Notes: generated by a model from the sequence alone, not told the origin. Counted from the first letter of the stretch, positions 18,297-28,217 are shown. The stretch is DNA of 64,000 bases from Candidatus Kuenenia stuttgartensis (GCA_945865635.1 CAMBEP010000009.1:62001-126000); one strand, 5' to 3'. Numbers and translations are program-made.

Positions 18297-19294
18297 ACAG
18301 ATTCCCTCGAAGAAACTTCCTTCAATCCATTGCTGGCATAACGACAGCTTCCTGTTTCAATTCATCAACCATTGCGTCAGGCCTACCTCGAAAAGCGCAG
18401 ATAGCGATCACTTTGGACCTGGAGATGAGCCGCGAATTTCCAACTCGGGATCAGTTGCACTGGGATTACGAAAAAGGCAACCTTGACGAACCCACGAAGC
18501 GATACGCCCTTGAAGCCGCCCGGCTCGTGCAAAATGGTGGTGGTATGGTTCATTTCTTCGCTCTTGGTCAGACCATGGAGCAAGCCGATGTCTCCTGGCT
18601 GAAATCGATCCTAGCCGATGGCCATGCCGTTGGAAATCACACTTACGACCATGTTTATTTACTTGCAAAATCGGTTGATGATTTACAGTTTCGATTCAAG
18701 CGTGCACCTTGGCTTCTTGAGGGGCGGACTGTTGATCAAGAGATTCATCGTAATATCAAGCTGGCAGAATTGGCATTTAAAACACGTCTGAATTTAGCCA
18801 GGCCGGATGGTTTCCGAACACCTGGTGGTTTCCAGACAGGGCTTCATGGGCGTGAAGACTTGCAGAAGATGCTGCTTTCCATGGGTTATGATTATGTCAG
18901 TAGTCTATATCCAGCGCATGCCAACATCCCGCCAGGAACCAGGCCTAACGAAACAATCTTTAAATCGATTCTTGAATCGCAGTCAAAAGCGCAGCCGTTT
19001 AAATATCCAACAGGATTGATCGAGATTCCGATGAGCCCCATCAGCGATATTGGAGCGTTTCGAAATGGACGATGGAAGCTTGAAGACTTTATGAAATCTG
19101 TCAGGCAAAGCATTGAGTGGGCGATTGAAACTGGGGGTGTATTTGACTTTCTGGCACATCCATCATGTCTGTTGGTGAGTGATCCGGAGATGAAAACTCT
19201 GAAGATGATTTTAGACATGGCTAAGAAACATCAGGAGATGGTAGAAATTGTAACGCTCGGGAAAATAGCGAATCGGATAAAACAAGAATCATAA
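18293..19294 (+). CDS. Exported polysaccharide deacetylase (NodB homology)
   Basis: This carbohydrate esterase 4-type enzyme has 333 residues and a signal sequence opening MNRFPRRNFLQSIAGI, with a twin-arginine pattern. NodB motifs: ITLDLEMSRE as motif 1, GNHTYDHVYL (the HxxxH metal pair of motif 2), GFRTPGGFQ as motif 3, and a late FLAHPS. It probably removes N- or O-acetyl groups from a polysaccharide outside the cytoplasm. It is coupled to the preceding hydrolase gene by an ATGA overlap. The acid in motif 1 is a Glu/Asp variant of the usual TFDD, so catalytic detail is uncertain. Confidence 0.85.
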   Translation: MNRFPRRNFLQSIAGITTASCFNSSTIASGLPRKAQIAITLDLEMSREFPTRDQLHWDYEKGNLDEPTKRYALEAARLVQNGGGMVHFFALGQTMEQADVSWLKSILADGHAVGNHTYDHVYLLAKSVDDLQFRFKRAPWLLEGRTVDQEIHRNIKLAELAFKTRLNLARPDGFRTPGGFQTGLHGREDLQKMLLSMGYDYVSSLYPAHANIPPGTRPNETIFKSILESQSKAQPFKYPTGLIEIPMSPISDIGAFRNGRWKLEDFMKSVRQSIEWAIETGGVFDFLAHPSCLLVSDPEMKTLKMILDMAKKHQEMVEIVTLGKIANRIKQES

Positions 19295-19385
19295 CTTACC
19301 AAATGCTGCGATTAATGGTATTATAGAATGAGGATCATCGATGATTGTGGATCACCGAGAAGTTTCATGCAGCGAGCCAGTTTGA

Positions 19386-21272
19386 ATGAATGACGAAAAA
19401 AGAAATCGGCTGAAATCTGATCGAATGCGTCTCCTGACACGTGGAGTATTGGCAGGACTGATCACGTTGGGCAGCATGTTGTTTATAGCAATGGAGGGTT
19501 TCTTTTACAGGTTGCCGATCCATCCCTCAAAACAATCGAATGTGATCTTGCTGATATTTTGTGGACCTGTGACAGTCGCTGTGTTAAGAAGGCTTGAACA
19601 GATACGAAAATATGATTCCGGGTTGGCGGACTTTGCAAAATGGGTCTTAAAATGGACCGATCGATTCAAGCTCTTTGTGATTTCGCAATTCACAGGAATC
19701 GCATGGGTTGTATTATTGGCATTAATTGGGTTTTGTGTGATCTGGGTCCCTGAGTATCTGGTTCAGCCTTTATGGACAGACCACGAGCATGTATTGGTCA
19801 TGGCCAGATTATGGGATCTTGGGAAATTCCCATGGACAGCAATGCATACGTATCAATTTCCAGGCGAGATGGAGATTGCATGGTTGTCAGCAAAACTATT
19901 TGGATGGGGAAATCCTAAAGGCTATTTTCTTATGGATTTAATCATTCAGTTTGTTTTCTGTGTGATCATGATGATATGGGCACAGAGACAGTTGGGTCAC
20001 TGGCGATATGGTGTGTTTGCCATAGCGGGCTTTATACTTTATGAGGCAACACTACCATTCACCGGTATTGCGCAGCGTGATTCCCATGCAACATTATTTG
20101 CGATAATGGCGTTCTGCTTACCGGGTCTCTTCCAACATAAAAAACTGGGAGATATTCTTGCAGGTCTGGTGATTGCAATAAGTGTGGCGATCAGGCCTCA
20201 TTCCATTCTGTTTATGCCATTGATCCTCTGTGGAATCTGGTGGTCTGAGCAAACTCAATCTTCAAAGCAATCTCAAGAAAAATCACCAGAATTAAAAGCG
20301 ATTGGCAAGCGATTTCTTGTTGTCGTAAGCATATTAGCGATAGTGGGACTGATACTTTTCATGCCAATCATTGGTCTTGTTCGTACGAAAGAATTCCTAA
20401 ACGCATTAAGATTTCCCCTGGTGCAGGACAGTAATTATAATCGGGGAATTTTTGCCGAATGGACAAATGCTGGACGCGATTATTATCGTGTAGCCCGGCA
20501 TTTCTGGTTCATAACATTCAGTGTTTTGATGATCGTCAGTTCAAAAAGTCAGATATGGCGATATCGTGGATATGTAATGCTGATTGTGGCTATTTCAGGA
20601 GGTCTCTACAGAATGGTACATCCGGTTGATCATGCCTATTTAAAACAGCCTTTGATTATTCTTGAATGTATTGGACTGGCGGTCTATCCCGGCTGGTTGG
20701 TGATGGAGAAGTCGCACTTACCAGGCCTGACGTGGTTTTCGATGATGGGCTTGATGATCTATGTTGGCCAGATTGATAATCAGTTCTATGTCGAAATGAA
20801 ATACGCTCCAATAGCATATGAAAGCCTGATCACAGGTAATGACTTGCCCTATTCACCACCGGGAGCCAGGAATGCATATCCAAATCGAGATGTGATTTAT
20901 CACTATGATTGGATCGACTGGATCCAAGCCAGTAATTGGCTGCGAATTGAGTCAACGAAGCAAACCAAGGTTTTGAATCTTCTGACGTTTCAACCATTTC
21001 CTCCATTTCTCGCAACACTTGATCGATTGCCAATTGGGCGGTTGGAATCCATCGTATTAATGAACTGGTTCACGAAATATGATTTTGATTCGGAAGTGGT
21101 AAAAGACCTTGAGCAGGCGCCTGCAGGGAGTCTAGTTGCTTGGGATGGAAATCGTACTAACGTTATGAATTATGGTAATCTTTTGAAAACTCGAAATACG
21201 ATTCACCAACTCTATTCAAAACGGGCAGATTTTGGCGAAATAGAATTTTGGGAGAAAAACGCGGCATATTGA
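19386..21272 (+). CDS. Multi-pass membrane protein, probable GT-C-type glycosyltransferase
   Basis: The 628-residue protein has about ten hydrophobic segments and a loop with WTDHEHV and HTYQFPGEMEI after the early membrane spans. GT-C fold glycosyltransferases using lipid-linked sugars (PMT/ArnT-like) place acidic residues in this first outer loop, but the exact family is not recognised. The C-terminal 150 residues look soluble. The start is ATG 19386. It follows the deacetylase by 91 bases on the same strand and could share its transcript. A role in envelope glycan or lipid glycosylation is inference only. Confidence 0.6.
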   Translation: MNDEKRNRLKSDRMRLLTRGVLAGLITLGSMLFIAMEGFFYRLPIHPSKQSNVILLIFCGPVTVAVLRRLEQIRKYDSGLADFAKWVLKWTDRFKLFVISQFTGIAWVVLLALIGFCVIWVPEYLVQPLWTDHEHVLVMARLWDLGKFPWTAMHTYQFPGEMEIAWLSAKLFGWGNPKGYFLMDLIIQFVFCVIMMIWAQRQLGHWRYGVFAIAGFILYEATLPFTGIAQRDSHATLFAIMAFCLPGLFQHKKLGDILAGLVIAISVAIRPHSILFMPLILCGIWWSEQTQSSKQSQEKSPELKAIGKRFLVVVSILAIVGLILFMPIIGLVRTKEFLNALRFPLVQDSNYNRGIFAEWTNAGRDYYRVARHFWFITFSVLMIVSSKSQIWRYRGYVMLIVAISGGLYRMVHPVDHAYLKQPLIILECIGLAVYPGWLVMEKSHLPGLTWFSMMGLMIYVGQIDNQFYVEMKYAPIAYESLITGNDLPYSPPGARNAYPNRDVIYHYDWIDWIQASNWLRIESTKQTKVLNLLTFQPFPPFLATLDRLPIGRLESIVLMNWFTKYDFDSEVVKDLEQAPAGSLVAWDGNRTNVMNYGNLLKTRNTIHQLYSKRADFGEIEFWEKNAAY

Positions 21273-21313
21273 AAAAATCTGACACCAGTGAATGAGGTGA
21301 ATGGATTGAACTT

Positions 21314-22483
21314 TTATTTCTGGAACTTCAGAAGCTTTTGATCTGCTTGCCAATTGCGCCATGCGTTGGCAAGTCTTGTAAGCTCAATACGTTGGAGTAG
21401 TGATATCAAACGTTCAGGCTCAGGCGATCGACCTTTGGGAATAGCTGATTTCAATAGTTCCGCAAGCCGATTGGGTTCAAGCGACTCGCGAATTAGGGTC
21501 ATGCTCCTAGCTTCATTTCGCGACTCCTCAATTCGTCCTGCTGCTGCGAGAGCGCGGGCTAGTCTGTATCGAGTCTTCCAGTCGTGAGGATTGAACTTTA
21601 ATGCGGCCTGAAATTCCAGAACGGCTTCTGTGTGTTTTCCGTCAGCATCTTGTAATCTTCGTCCCTGAAGCCGATGCCAAGCAGATTCAGCACGCATTTC
21701 TACTGGCCAACTTTCTAAAACCTGAATTGCTTCCTCATAAAAACCGCCATTAAAAAGAGTCTCAATTAGAGATGTCATTGCTGGTATGGATTTTGGATGC
21801 TGAGTTGCAACCGATCTGGCAAGATTGATTCGGACATCGCGAGAAGGATCTTCAGGCAATGGATTTTCTGCATATCTTAATAATAAAGAGGAAAGTGCGA
21901 GCGGTGAATTGGGCTCTTTCTCAGTCCACCGTTTCAATCTTGATCTGACATCTTGCTGGTCCAGGTCGGTTAATAATCCGAGTGTTGCACCCACCAAGAC
22001 TGCTGTGTTCCGATTTACAGACTCAATTTTCAATAGAGAACTCACATCGGCCATCATCAAATCGGAATTGCCCAATATTCGAGTGAGGTCCAGAATCAAG
22101 AGCCATCCATCAGGTTTGTCAGGATTATCTCTTTTCCAGTCCTGTAAAACAGACAATGCGGCACCGGGATGATCGGCTCTGAGAGCAGATGTGGCCCAAT
22201 CAATCTGATCCTGTGGCCGAATGCAATCTGGTATGATTTCAGACATCTTTTGCCACGAAGCTTCTGCTTTTGCAAACTGGCTGGTTTTTGCATAAGTATC
22301 AATCTGTTCCCTCAGTCTGGATTCCGGATCTGGTTTAAAAGCCCAAAAATAAATGCACGCAACTATGGTTAACAACAGACCAGCTACGCAAAAAGTGTAA
22401 AGCCGATTCGACCTGGTCTGCAAAATGACATTATTTGCAGGATGAATAGATGACTTAAATGATTTGTGACGACGCTTGCTCAC
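21314..22483 (-). CDS. Membrane-anchored TPR-repeat protein
   Basis: The 389-residue protein has a basic cytoplasmic start (SKRRHKSFKSS), one transmembrane helix (about 26-46) and then a helical domain of tetratricopeptide-like repeats, for example LVGATLGLLTDLDQQDVRSR and WHRLQGRRLQDADGKHTEAV. TPR domains mediate protein-protein contacts, and no partner is suggested. The start is GTG at 22481-22483 with AGGA about 13 bases upstream. It lies 27 bases downstream of the cysteine desulfurase gene on the same strand and may be co-transcribed with it. Confidence 0.7.
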   Translation of the reverse strand: MSKRRHKSFKSSIHPANNVILQTRSNRLYTFCVAGLLLTIVACIYFWAFKPDPESRLREQIDTYAKTSQFAKAEASWQKMSEIIPDCIRPQDQIDWATSALRADHPGAALSVLQDWKRDNPDKPDGWLLILDLTRILGNSDLMMADVSSLLKIESVNRNTAVLVGATLGLLTDLDQQDVRSRLKRWTEKEPNSPLALSSLLLRYAENPLPEDPSRDVRINLARSVATQHPKSIPAMTSLIETLFNGGFYEEAIQVLESWPVEMRAESAWHRLQGRRLQDADGKHTEAVLEFQAALKFNPHDWKTRYRLARALAAAGRIEESRNEARSMTLIRESLEPNRLAELLKSAIPKGRSPEPERLISLLQRIELTRLANAWRNWQADQKLLKFQK

Positions 22484-22510
22484 GTTTTTCTGTAATTCCT
22501 GGTCGGTTTC

Positions 22511-23788
22511 TTATGGACTGTTGTCTGATTGATCTTGGTTTTGTGAGTGTGGCTGCGATGAAAATCTTCGACGGGCTTTTCCGATCAAAATTTCCATATC
22601 ACTGGATTCATGGCTGTTGATGAGGTTAAGGGCTGTTTTTGCAAGAATCTTAGCAGATTCGAAGACATCCTGTTCAGATGTCATGGCAGAAAAGCTGATT
22701 CGAATGGATGATTTGGCGCGTGTATCATGAAACCCCATCGCTTTTAAAATTGGTGAGGGTTGGTTGGAACCCGAAGCGCAGGCAGAGCCGAGACTGACTG
22801 CCAGGCCAGCCAGATCGAGCTGGATTAATGCAACCTCGCCTACAAACAATGGGTGATCAAACCATAAGTTCAGAGTCTGGGGCAGGCAAAGATCAGGTGT
22901 TTCAGGGCTGTTCATGTGGAAATTGATTGAGGTATTGGCCAGTTCGGCTAACAAATGATTTAAGAATTGAGATTTTAACCGAGACCATTGCAAGATTCGA
23001 TCAGTCTTTTCCTGGTCCCACAATTCCAAAGCCTTTGAGAGACCGACGGCCAGGGCAACTGGGGGTGTGCCTGGTCGGAGTTTGCGCTGTTGTCCACCAC
23101 CATGCATGACGGGTTCGATTCGGGTGCCACTTTTGATCAATAAAATGCCAATACCGGGTGGCCCGTGCATTTTATGGGAGCCAGCAGCGAGACTGGTCAC
23201 GCCTAGATTGTGAAAATTGACATCGATACGACCAACGGCTTGAACGGCATCGGTGTGGAATGCAATTCCAAGATCTGCGGCAGCGGATGCAATTTCATCA
23301 ATGGGCTGAATTGCGCCGGTTTCATTATTTGCGAGCATGCAAGTTGCCAGAATCGGTTTTCGGTCTTTTTTAAGTTGTTCTAGCCAGCAAGAGAGACTGG
23401 TAATTCCGTTGTTTTGAACAGGCAAATGGATCGTTTTCAATTTGCCAATCTTATGGAGATGGGCGAGTGGTTCGGCGATGGCTGGGTGTTCGATGGTTGA
23501 GAGTAATACGGTATTTGGTTCAGAGTCTGTAGGATGTTGAAGTCGGTTGATCAGTCCGAATATGGCTGTATTATTGGCTTCGGTGCCGCCCGAGGTAAAA
23601 GTTAGTTCATCAGGATGAGCTCCCAGGATTGAAGCCGAAATTTCGCGGGCATCGTTCCAGGCCTTGCGGGCGAGTCTGCCAAGTGAGTGTCGACTTTCAG
23701 GATTACCGCCTGCCAGAAAGTGAGGCTTCATGGCATCAAGGACGCGGGGATCCAAAGGGGTTGTGGCGTTGGCGTCGAGGTCGATCAA
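22511..23788 (-). CDS. Cysteine desulfurase (NifS/IscS family)
   Basis: This PLP enzyme takes sulfur from cysteine as a persulfide for Fe-S clusters or thio-nucleosides. It shows the family opening DANATTPLDPRV, PLP contact TSGGTEANN (66-73), the STIEHPA histidine (H101), HTDAVQ (178-183), the PLP lysine in AAGSHKMHGPPG (K206) and the catalytic cysteine in LGSACASGSNQPS (C337). Length 425 is slightly long because of a polar C-terminal tail (SSQPHSQNQDQS). The start is TTG (23786-23788): the upstream frame has a stop and no ATG or GTG, and homologues begin MIYLDNNATTP. No iscU or thiI neighbour is present, so its sulfur acceptor is unclear. Confidence 0.92.
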   Translation of the reverse strand: MIDLDANATTPLDPRVLDAMKPHFLAGGNPESRHSLGRLARKAWNDAREISASILGAHPDELTFTSGGTEANNTAIFGLINRLQHPTDSEPNTVLLSTIEHPAIAEPLAHLHKIGKLKTIHLPVQNNGITSLSCWLEQLKKDRKPILATCMLANNETGAIQPIDEIASAAADLGIAFHTDAVQAVGRIDVNFHNLGVTSLAAGSHKMHGPPGIGILLIKSGTRIEPVMHGGGQQRKLRPGTPPVALAVGLSKALELWDQEKTDRILQWSRLKSQFLNHLLAELANTSINFHMNSPETPDLCLPQTLNLWFDHPLFVGEVALIQLDLAGLAVSLGSACASGSNQPSPILKAMGFHDTRAKSSIRISFSAMTSEQDVFESAKILAKTALNLINSHESSDMEILIGKARRRFSSQPHSQNQDQSDNSP

Positions 23789-24143
23789 TGGGGTATCAGT
23801 CTGGAAAACAGGATTTCTATCTTGTCCAGATCAATAATACCTTGATTTACTGGTTTGTACTATTGGAAGGATTTTAGATGAGTGGACGATCCCGGTTTTT
23901 CAAAAGCGGTGATTTCCAGTGGTGATCATGATGCGTAACATCTTTACATCAATAGGAATAAGGTTGATAAAGTGTGAGTAGAAGGTCAGGCAAAGGTTGG
24001 GTTCTCAGGCGCTTTCTAAAAACTTGATGTGGCAAACTCTTGACAACGTGGTCAGTGATGCCGGAATCTATACGTTAATCGCTTGGATAAACTGCATACC
24101 CCATTTTTCGAGTTCTGCTCGAACCTTATTGGAGCCATGACTC
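23789..24143. other. 355-bp divergent intergenic region
   Basis: It separates the leftward cysteine desulfurase from the rightward glycine-rich-tail protein. Nothing coding is seen. It should carry both promoters; no clear consensus pair or operator was picked out by eye. Confidence 0.45.
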
Positions 24144-26024
24144 ATGAGCCGATTTGTCTGCTTTAAGAGCCTTTTGAATCGTCGAATCCTGTTGGCCGGA
24201 CTGGCTTTCACGATCGTCTTGCTGATTGGTTCTGACGCCATGGCCCAAACCAAAAAGCGTGGTCTTTCCAAAGGAGGCGATGCTACATCTGGCGAAGCGT
24301 CTGCGGGAGTGGCACCGGGTGGTCCGGGCTCGTCTGGTGGGGGCCAGAGTCAGGGTGCAGTAGCGATTCCGAGTTTCAAGCTTGAGCCAAGGCAGTTAAA
24401 AGGGGCTGTGATCGAAGCCCCGGCGGAGTTGGTCAAAGGGGCCCCTTTCAACACCAAAGACTACTTTACCATGCCAGATGCAAAAACCAATGCCGGGCCA
24501 TTGGTTCTGGATGCATTGACAGAGCTTTCCGAAGTCTATGCGGCGGTGATGGGTGGGATCGAGCCGAAAGAGAGCTTTGAGACGGGATTGAAAGAGCGAC
24601 GCGACCGATCCACTGCGGCATTGGAATGGATCCAGGCGAATCCGAATCCACGTCAGTGGGATGCCAATGCGATTGAAAAGACATTTGGCCCATATCGGCT
24701 TCTGTTTGCCAAGCTTCATGAAGCACACAAACTGCCGGAATGTGTGATTCCAACAGGATTCGGGATTGATACATTGCTGCCGCATGTTCAAGCTGCCAAA
24801 TATGTTGCGGCCTTGAGTGCTCCGTTGGTTTATGCCGATCTGGCCCGAGGCGACAAAAAAGGTGCCATTGCGAAATTTGGCGATGCGCTTCGGCTTGGCC
24901 AGGACATTCAGGCACGGGCTTATAACATTACGGGATTGGTTGTGATTGGGATTCACAAAAATCTTTTGCAAAGCACTCTGCCGATCTTGTTGAATTCACG
25001 TCTGAACGAGAAAGATTGCGACGAAATTCTTGCCCATTTAAAGAGTTATCGCGATTCCAGTACCAATTTGCTGCTGGAGACGCTCAAGTCGGAATATCTG
25101 AGCCAGATTTCAACGTTTCAAAACCTTTCCAAGCCAGGCTATTTCAAGCAATTCATGAGCATGTTCCCTGAGGAGAGCAGAATACTCAAGGGAGGCGACC
25201 TGGACAAGGCCGATGCTCTGGTTTCGTCAATGCTGACACCTGAAAACGTCGAAAAGGCCAGAGCAGTCGCGGCCAAGGGTCTGAAGGAGAAGCTTGAGGC
25301 CATCGGGAATGTGGGTTCAGCCGACGATCTGGCCAAACTTGGGCAAGCCATCAACGAGTCTTATCGCAAAGCAGCCGCTGAACTATCAAGCGCCATGGCT
25401 GATCAAAAAGATAACGCCCCATCGGGTGGCACAGCGAAAGCAAAAGATGGAGCGGGTGGTTTGGACGCTGCAAGTCTGATGAAAATTCTGGAATCGCAGT
25501 TCTTGTCAACCAATCAGGACTTTACGAATATTGTGGATCAGGTCGTCCAATTCCAGACCACACAAAGCCTTATGGAGTCACTGACGGCGACCAGGCGATG
25601 GTATCTGACCAAGAAAACCACGACCAAGGGTAAGAGCCTTGAGGAAGTGGCCAAAGAGGCCAAGCTGGAAGGTGCCCCGCTGGATGGTTTCAGTGGCAAG
25701 CCCCTGAAGCTGATTTGGATCGGCAGTGGTCCAGCCGTTTATTCGATCGGTTCGGACCGAAAAGATGACAACGCCAAGGCGATTCCAGGGGCCGTGGGAG
25801 AAGATATGAAGCCAAGCACCACCGGCGATTGGATCGTGCCTCTGGCTTTTGTTGCCGCCCCCTTGGCCCCTGCCCAGCAGGGTGGAGCCGCAGCGGGCGC
25901 TGAGGGCGGCCCTGGTGGCTTTCCTGGAGGACAAGGCGGTGGCCCCGGTTTTCCAGGCGGGCCTGGTGCCCCTGGCGGCCGTCGGGGTGGTTCAGGTGGC
26001 CCGGCGCCCGGCCGGCCGGACTAA
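24144..26024 (+). CDS. Exported lineage-specific protein with Gly-rich tail
   Basis: The 626-residue protein has a signal peptide (basic start, hydrophobic 16-28, AMAQ cleavage site). A Gly/Ser-rich linker (about 42-75), a long helical domain (about 100-480) and a glycine-proline repeat tail (GGFPGGQGGGPGFPGG and similar) follow. No known enzyme motif is recognised. The family seems limited to planctomycetes, from the composition and neighbours rather than any search. ATG 24144 follows GGAG at a good distance. A function in the envelope or periplasm is inferred from export alone. The next small exported gene follows by 138 bases. Confidence 0.72.
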   Translation: MSRFVCFKSLLNRRILLAGLAFTIVLLIGSDAMAQTKKRGLSKGGDATSGEASAGVAPGGPGSSGGGQSQGAVAIPSFKLEPRQLKGAVIEAPAELVKGAPFNTKDYFTMPDAKTNAGPLVLDALTELSEVYAAVMGGIEPKESFETGLKERRDRSTAALEWIQANPNPRQWDANAIEKTFGPYRLLFAKLHEAHKLPECVIPTGFGIDTLLPHVQAAKYVAALSAPLVYADLARGDKKGAIAKFGDALRLGQDIQARAYNITGLVVIGIHKNLLQSTLPILLNSRLNEKDCDEILAHLKSYRDSSTNLLLETLKSEYLSQISTFQNLSKPGYFKQFMSMFPEESRILKGGDLDKADALVSSMLTPENVEKARAVAAKGLKEKLEAIGNVGSADDLAKLGQAINESYRKAAAELSSAMADQKDNAPSGGTAKAKDGAGGLDAASLMKILESQFLSTNQDFTNIVDQVVQFQTTQSLMESLTATRRWYLTKKTTTKGKSLEEVAKEAKLEGAPLDGFSGKPLKLIWIGSGPAVYSIGSDRKDDNAKAIPGAVGEDMKPSTTGDWIVPLAFVAAPLAPAQQGGAAAGAEGGPGGFPGGQGGGPGFPGGPGAPGGRRGGSGGPAPGRPD

Positions 26025-26162
26025 GTCGGCAGGTGTCGCTTGCCAGCCATCGGAAGGTTTGGAAGTAAGGGAGGAGGTGGGAAATGAATCCCGCCTCCCA
26101 TGATTCATCAGGATCTGGCGTGGTCATATTTCGGCAGTATGCGATTTTAAGGGAATGCAAGG

Positions 26163-26669
26163 ATGAAACCTCAAAAAGTACGATTTCTGGTCTGGTTGAT
26201 TGCAACTTTGACAGTATTTGGGGTGTCTGGCAAGTGCCTGGCACAATCCCAAAAGCAGGCTCAAGAAACTATTGGTCAAGATAGAACGGTTGTTTTAGCA
26301 AATAAAGTGACTCAGGAATATATCGACAGGCTTGCAAATGTGGTGAAGGCCAATTGTGCTGCCAACCAGAAAGAGGATGTTGCGGCTGCAATCAGTACGA
26401 TTCATCCGAAATCTGCTGCCTATGCCAGTACGGAACAGATTTCAAAACAGCTATTTGCAGCACTCGATTTAAATTACACCATGACCGGGTTCCATTTCAT
26501 TGGCCGGGACGACACCTATGCCGTGGCCCGCGTCAAGATACGTACCAGCAAGCGAGCTGGCAACATTGAATTTCAGGACAATACGGCCGATTTCATGATC
26601 ACCTTCCGTCAGGATGGGAACGACTGGAAAGTCTGGTCGCAGAACATTCTCGAAATACTCCCGGACTGA
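26163..26669 (+). CDS. Small exported NTF2/SnoaL-like protein
   Basis: The 168-residue protein starts at ATG 26163 with a signal peptide (RFLVWLIATLTVFGVSGKCLAQ). The mature part has an alpha+beta layout suggesting a cone-shaped NTF2-like fold: an N-terminal helix region (VTQEYIDRLANVVKAN), then strands such as YAVARVKIRTSKRAG and TADFMITFRQDGNDWKVWSQNI. Such folds are common in DUF4440/SnoaL-like proteins, but no catalytic residues are evident. It sits on the same strand as the Gly-rich protein and converges with DUF1501 across 38 bases. Confidence 0.65.
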   Translation: MKPQKVRFLVWLIATLTVFGVSGKCLAQSQKQAQETIGQDRTVVLANKVTQEYIDRLANVVKANCAANQKEDVAAAISTIHPKSAAYASTEQISKQLFAALDLNYTMTGFHFIGRDDTYAVARVKIRTSKRAGNIEFQDNTADFMITFRQDGNDWKVWSQNILEILPD

Positions 26670-26707
26670 TCGGTTCAAGTCTCTTTATAGATAACCGGTT
26701 CCATTCA

Positions 26708-28198
26708 TTACGCAAGCAGTTCCTTGACGATTCGGGCGGTTGGGGCAGCCGAGGTCAGGCGTTCTTCACGGCCATTGTGCTGATAGATCAGCTTGGTGTG
26801 GTCCATGCCCATCAGGTGTAGCAGGGTGGCTTGAAAATCGTTTGGTGTGACCACATTTTCCACGGCCCTGTGGCCGAATTCGTCGGTTGATCCATAGGCC
26901 ATTCCACCTTTGATTCCACCGCCAGCCATCCAAAGTGTAAAGCCTTGTCCATTGTGGTCGCGGCCAGCCTCGGGGCCGGTACCCTCCGTCACAGGCAGGC
27001 GGCCGATTTCACCGCCCCAGTGCACCAGGGTGCTATCAAGCAGGCCGCGTGCCTTGAGGTCGGTGACCAAGGCGGCGGCGGGTTGGTCCGTTCGTTTGCA
27101 GATGGCAGCCAGGCCATTTTTAATGTTTGTGTGATTATCCCAAGGCTGGCCGCCCAGAAACATCTGGACAAACCTTACGCCGCGTTCGACGAGACGTCTG
27201 GCGATCAGGCAGCGGGTGCCATAATCGCGAGTGATGGGGTCGTCAATGCCATAAAGTTTTTTGGTCGCGTCGGATTCATTTGCAATATCAAGGGCTTCGG
27301 TGGCTGCGGTTTGCATCCGGGCGGCCAGTTCGTAGCTTGCAATTCGGGCTTCCAGGTCTCCTTCCCCAGGGTGAGCTGCGGAATGGTTGGAATTCAATTG
27401 TTTGAGGAATTGTAAATTTCTGGCTTGAACAGCCCCTTTGAGGTGATCAGGTGGATTTAAATTGAAAATCCGGGGTTGTGTTGGTCGTAAAACCGTTCCT
27501 TGAAACATGGGCGGCATGAAGCCGTTGGACCAGTTGGTGACTCCATCGACAGGCAATCCGGCGGGGTCGGTCAGTACCATATAGGCGGGCAGATCCTGAT
27601 TTTCAGAGCCAAGCCCATAGACCACCCACGACCCAAGCGTGGGCCTGCCGAGCACACCGGCAACGCCGCCATGGAAATAACGGATGGAAACTTCGTGCCC
27701 GTTGTGGCCTGTGTGCATGGATCTTACGATGCAGAGATCGTCGATCACCCGCGCCGTATGAGGCATGAGTTCCGACACCGGAAGGCCCGACTGACCATGA
27801 TTGGTGAACTTCCAGGGGCTACCCAGGAGCTTCTTGGAGGCCCTGTTGACGAAGCTGTAGACGACCTCGCCGGGATAATCCTGGCCGCTTCTTTTCTGGA
27901 GCTCCGGCTTGGGGTCAAAGAGGTCCACATGGCTTGGTCCACCATGCATGAACATGGAGATCACAGCCTTTGCCTTGGGCTCAAGCATTGGCTGTTTGGG
28001 CTTAAGGTCATAAAACGCCGGTTTTGTCAGAGGCTTGACGACTGTCTGGGCCAGCAGTCCTTCTTCGCCCAGCAATTGCATTAAGGCCAGGGCACCAAGG
28101 CCCATCCCCGACCTGGTCAGAAACGACCTGCGGGACTGGTCATGAAATTGCGGAAGAAGCATATTCTTTAAGTTGTCGTCCATTGGATCGGGCCCCAT
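26708..28198 (-). CDS. DUF1501 (sulfatase-fold) Tat-exported protein
   Basis: The 496-residue protein has the twin-arginine signal RRSFLTRSGMGLGALALMQLL (residues 23-43), then the DUF1501 domain related to the alkaline phosphatase/sulfatase superfamily, with SMFMHGGPSHVDLFDPKP near the N-terminus and DHNGQGFTLWMAGGG late. The enzymatic activity of DUF1501 proteins is unproved. The start is ATG 28196-28198, with another ATG five codons later. It lies 19 bases downstream of the DUF1549/DUF1553 gene; this pair is among the most frequent operons in planctomycetes and likely acts on an exported substrate. Confidence 0.92.
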   Translation of the reverse strand: MGPDPMDDNLKNMLLPQFHDQSRRSFLTRSGMGLGALALMQLLGEEGLLAQTVVKPLTKPAFYDLKPKQPMLEPKAKAVISMFMHGGPSHVDLFDPKPELQKRSGQDYPGEVVYSFVNRASKKLLGSPWKFTNHGQSGLPVSELMPHTARVIDDLCIVRSMHTGHNGHEVSIRYFHGGVAGVLGRPTLGSWVVYGLGSENQDLPAYMVLTDPAGLPVDGVTNWSNGFMPPMFQGTVLRPTQPRIFNLNPPDHLKGAVQARNLQFLKQLNSNHSAAHPGEGDLEARIASYELAARMQTAATEALDIANESDATKKLYGIDDPITRDYGTRCLIARRLVERGVRFVQMFLGGQPWDNHTNIKNGLAAICKRTDQPAAALVTDLKARGLLDSTLVHWGGEIGRLPVTEGTGPEAGRDHNGQGFTLWMAGGGIKGGMAYGSTDEFGHRAVENVVTPNDFQATLLHLMGMDHTKLIYQHNGREERLTSAAPTARIVKELLA

Positions 28199-28217
28199 TT
28201 CATGGAATTCAGGCGAT

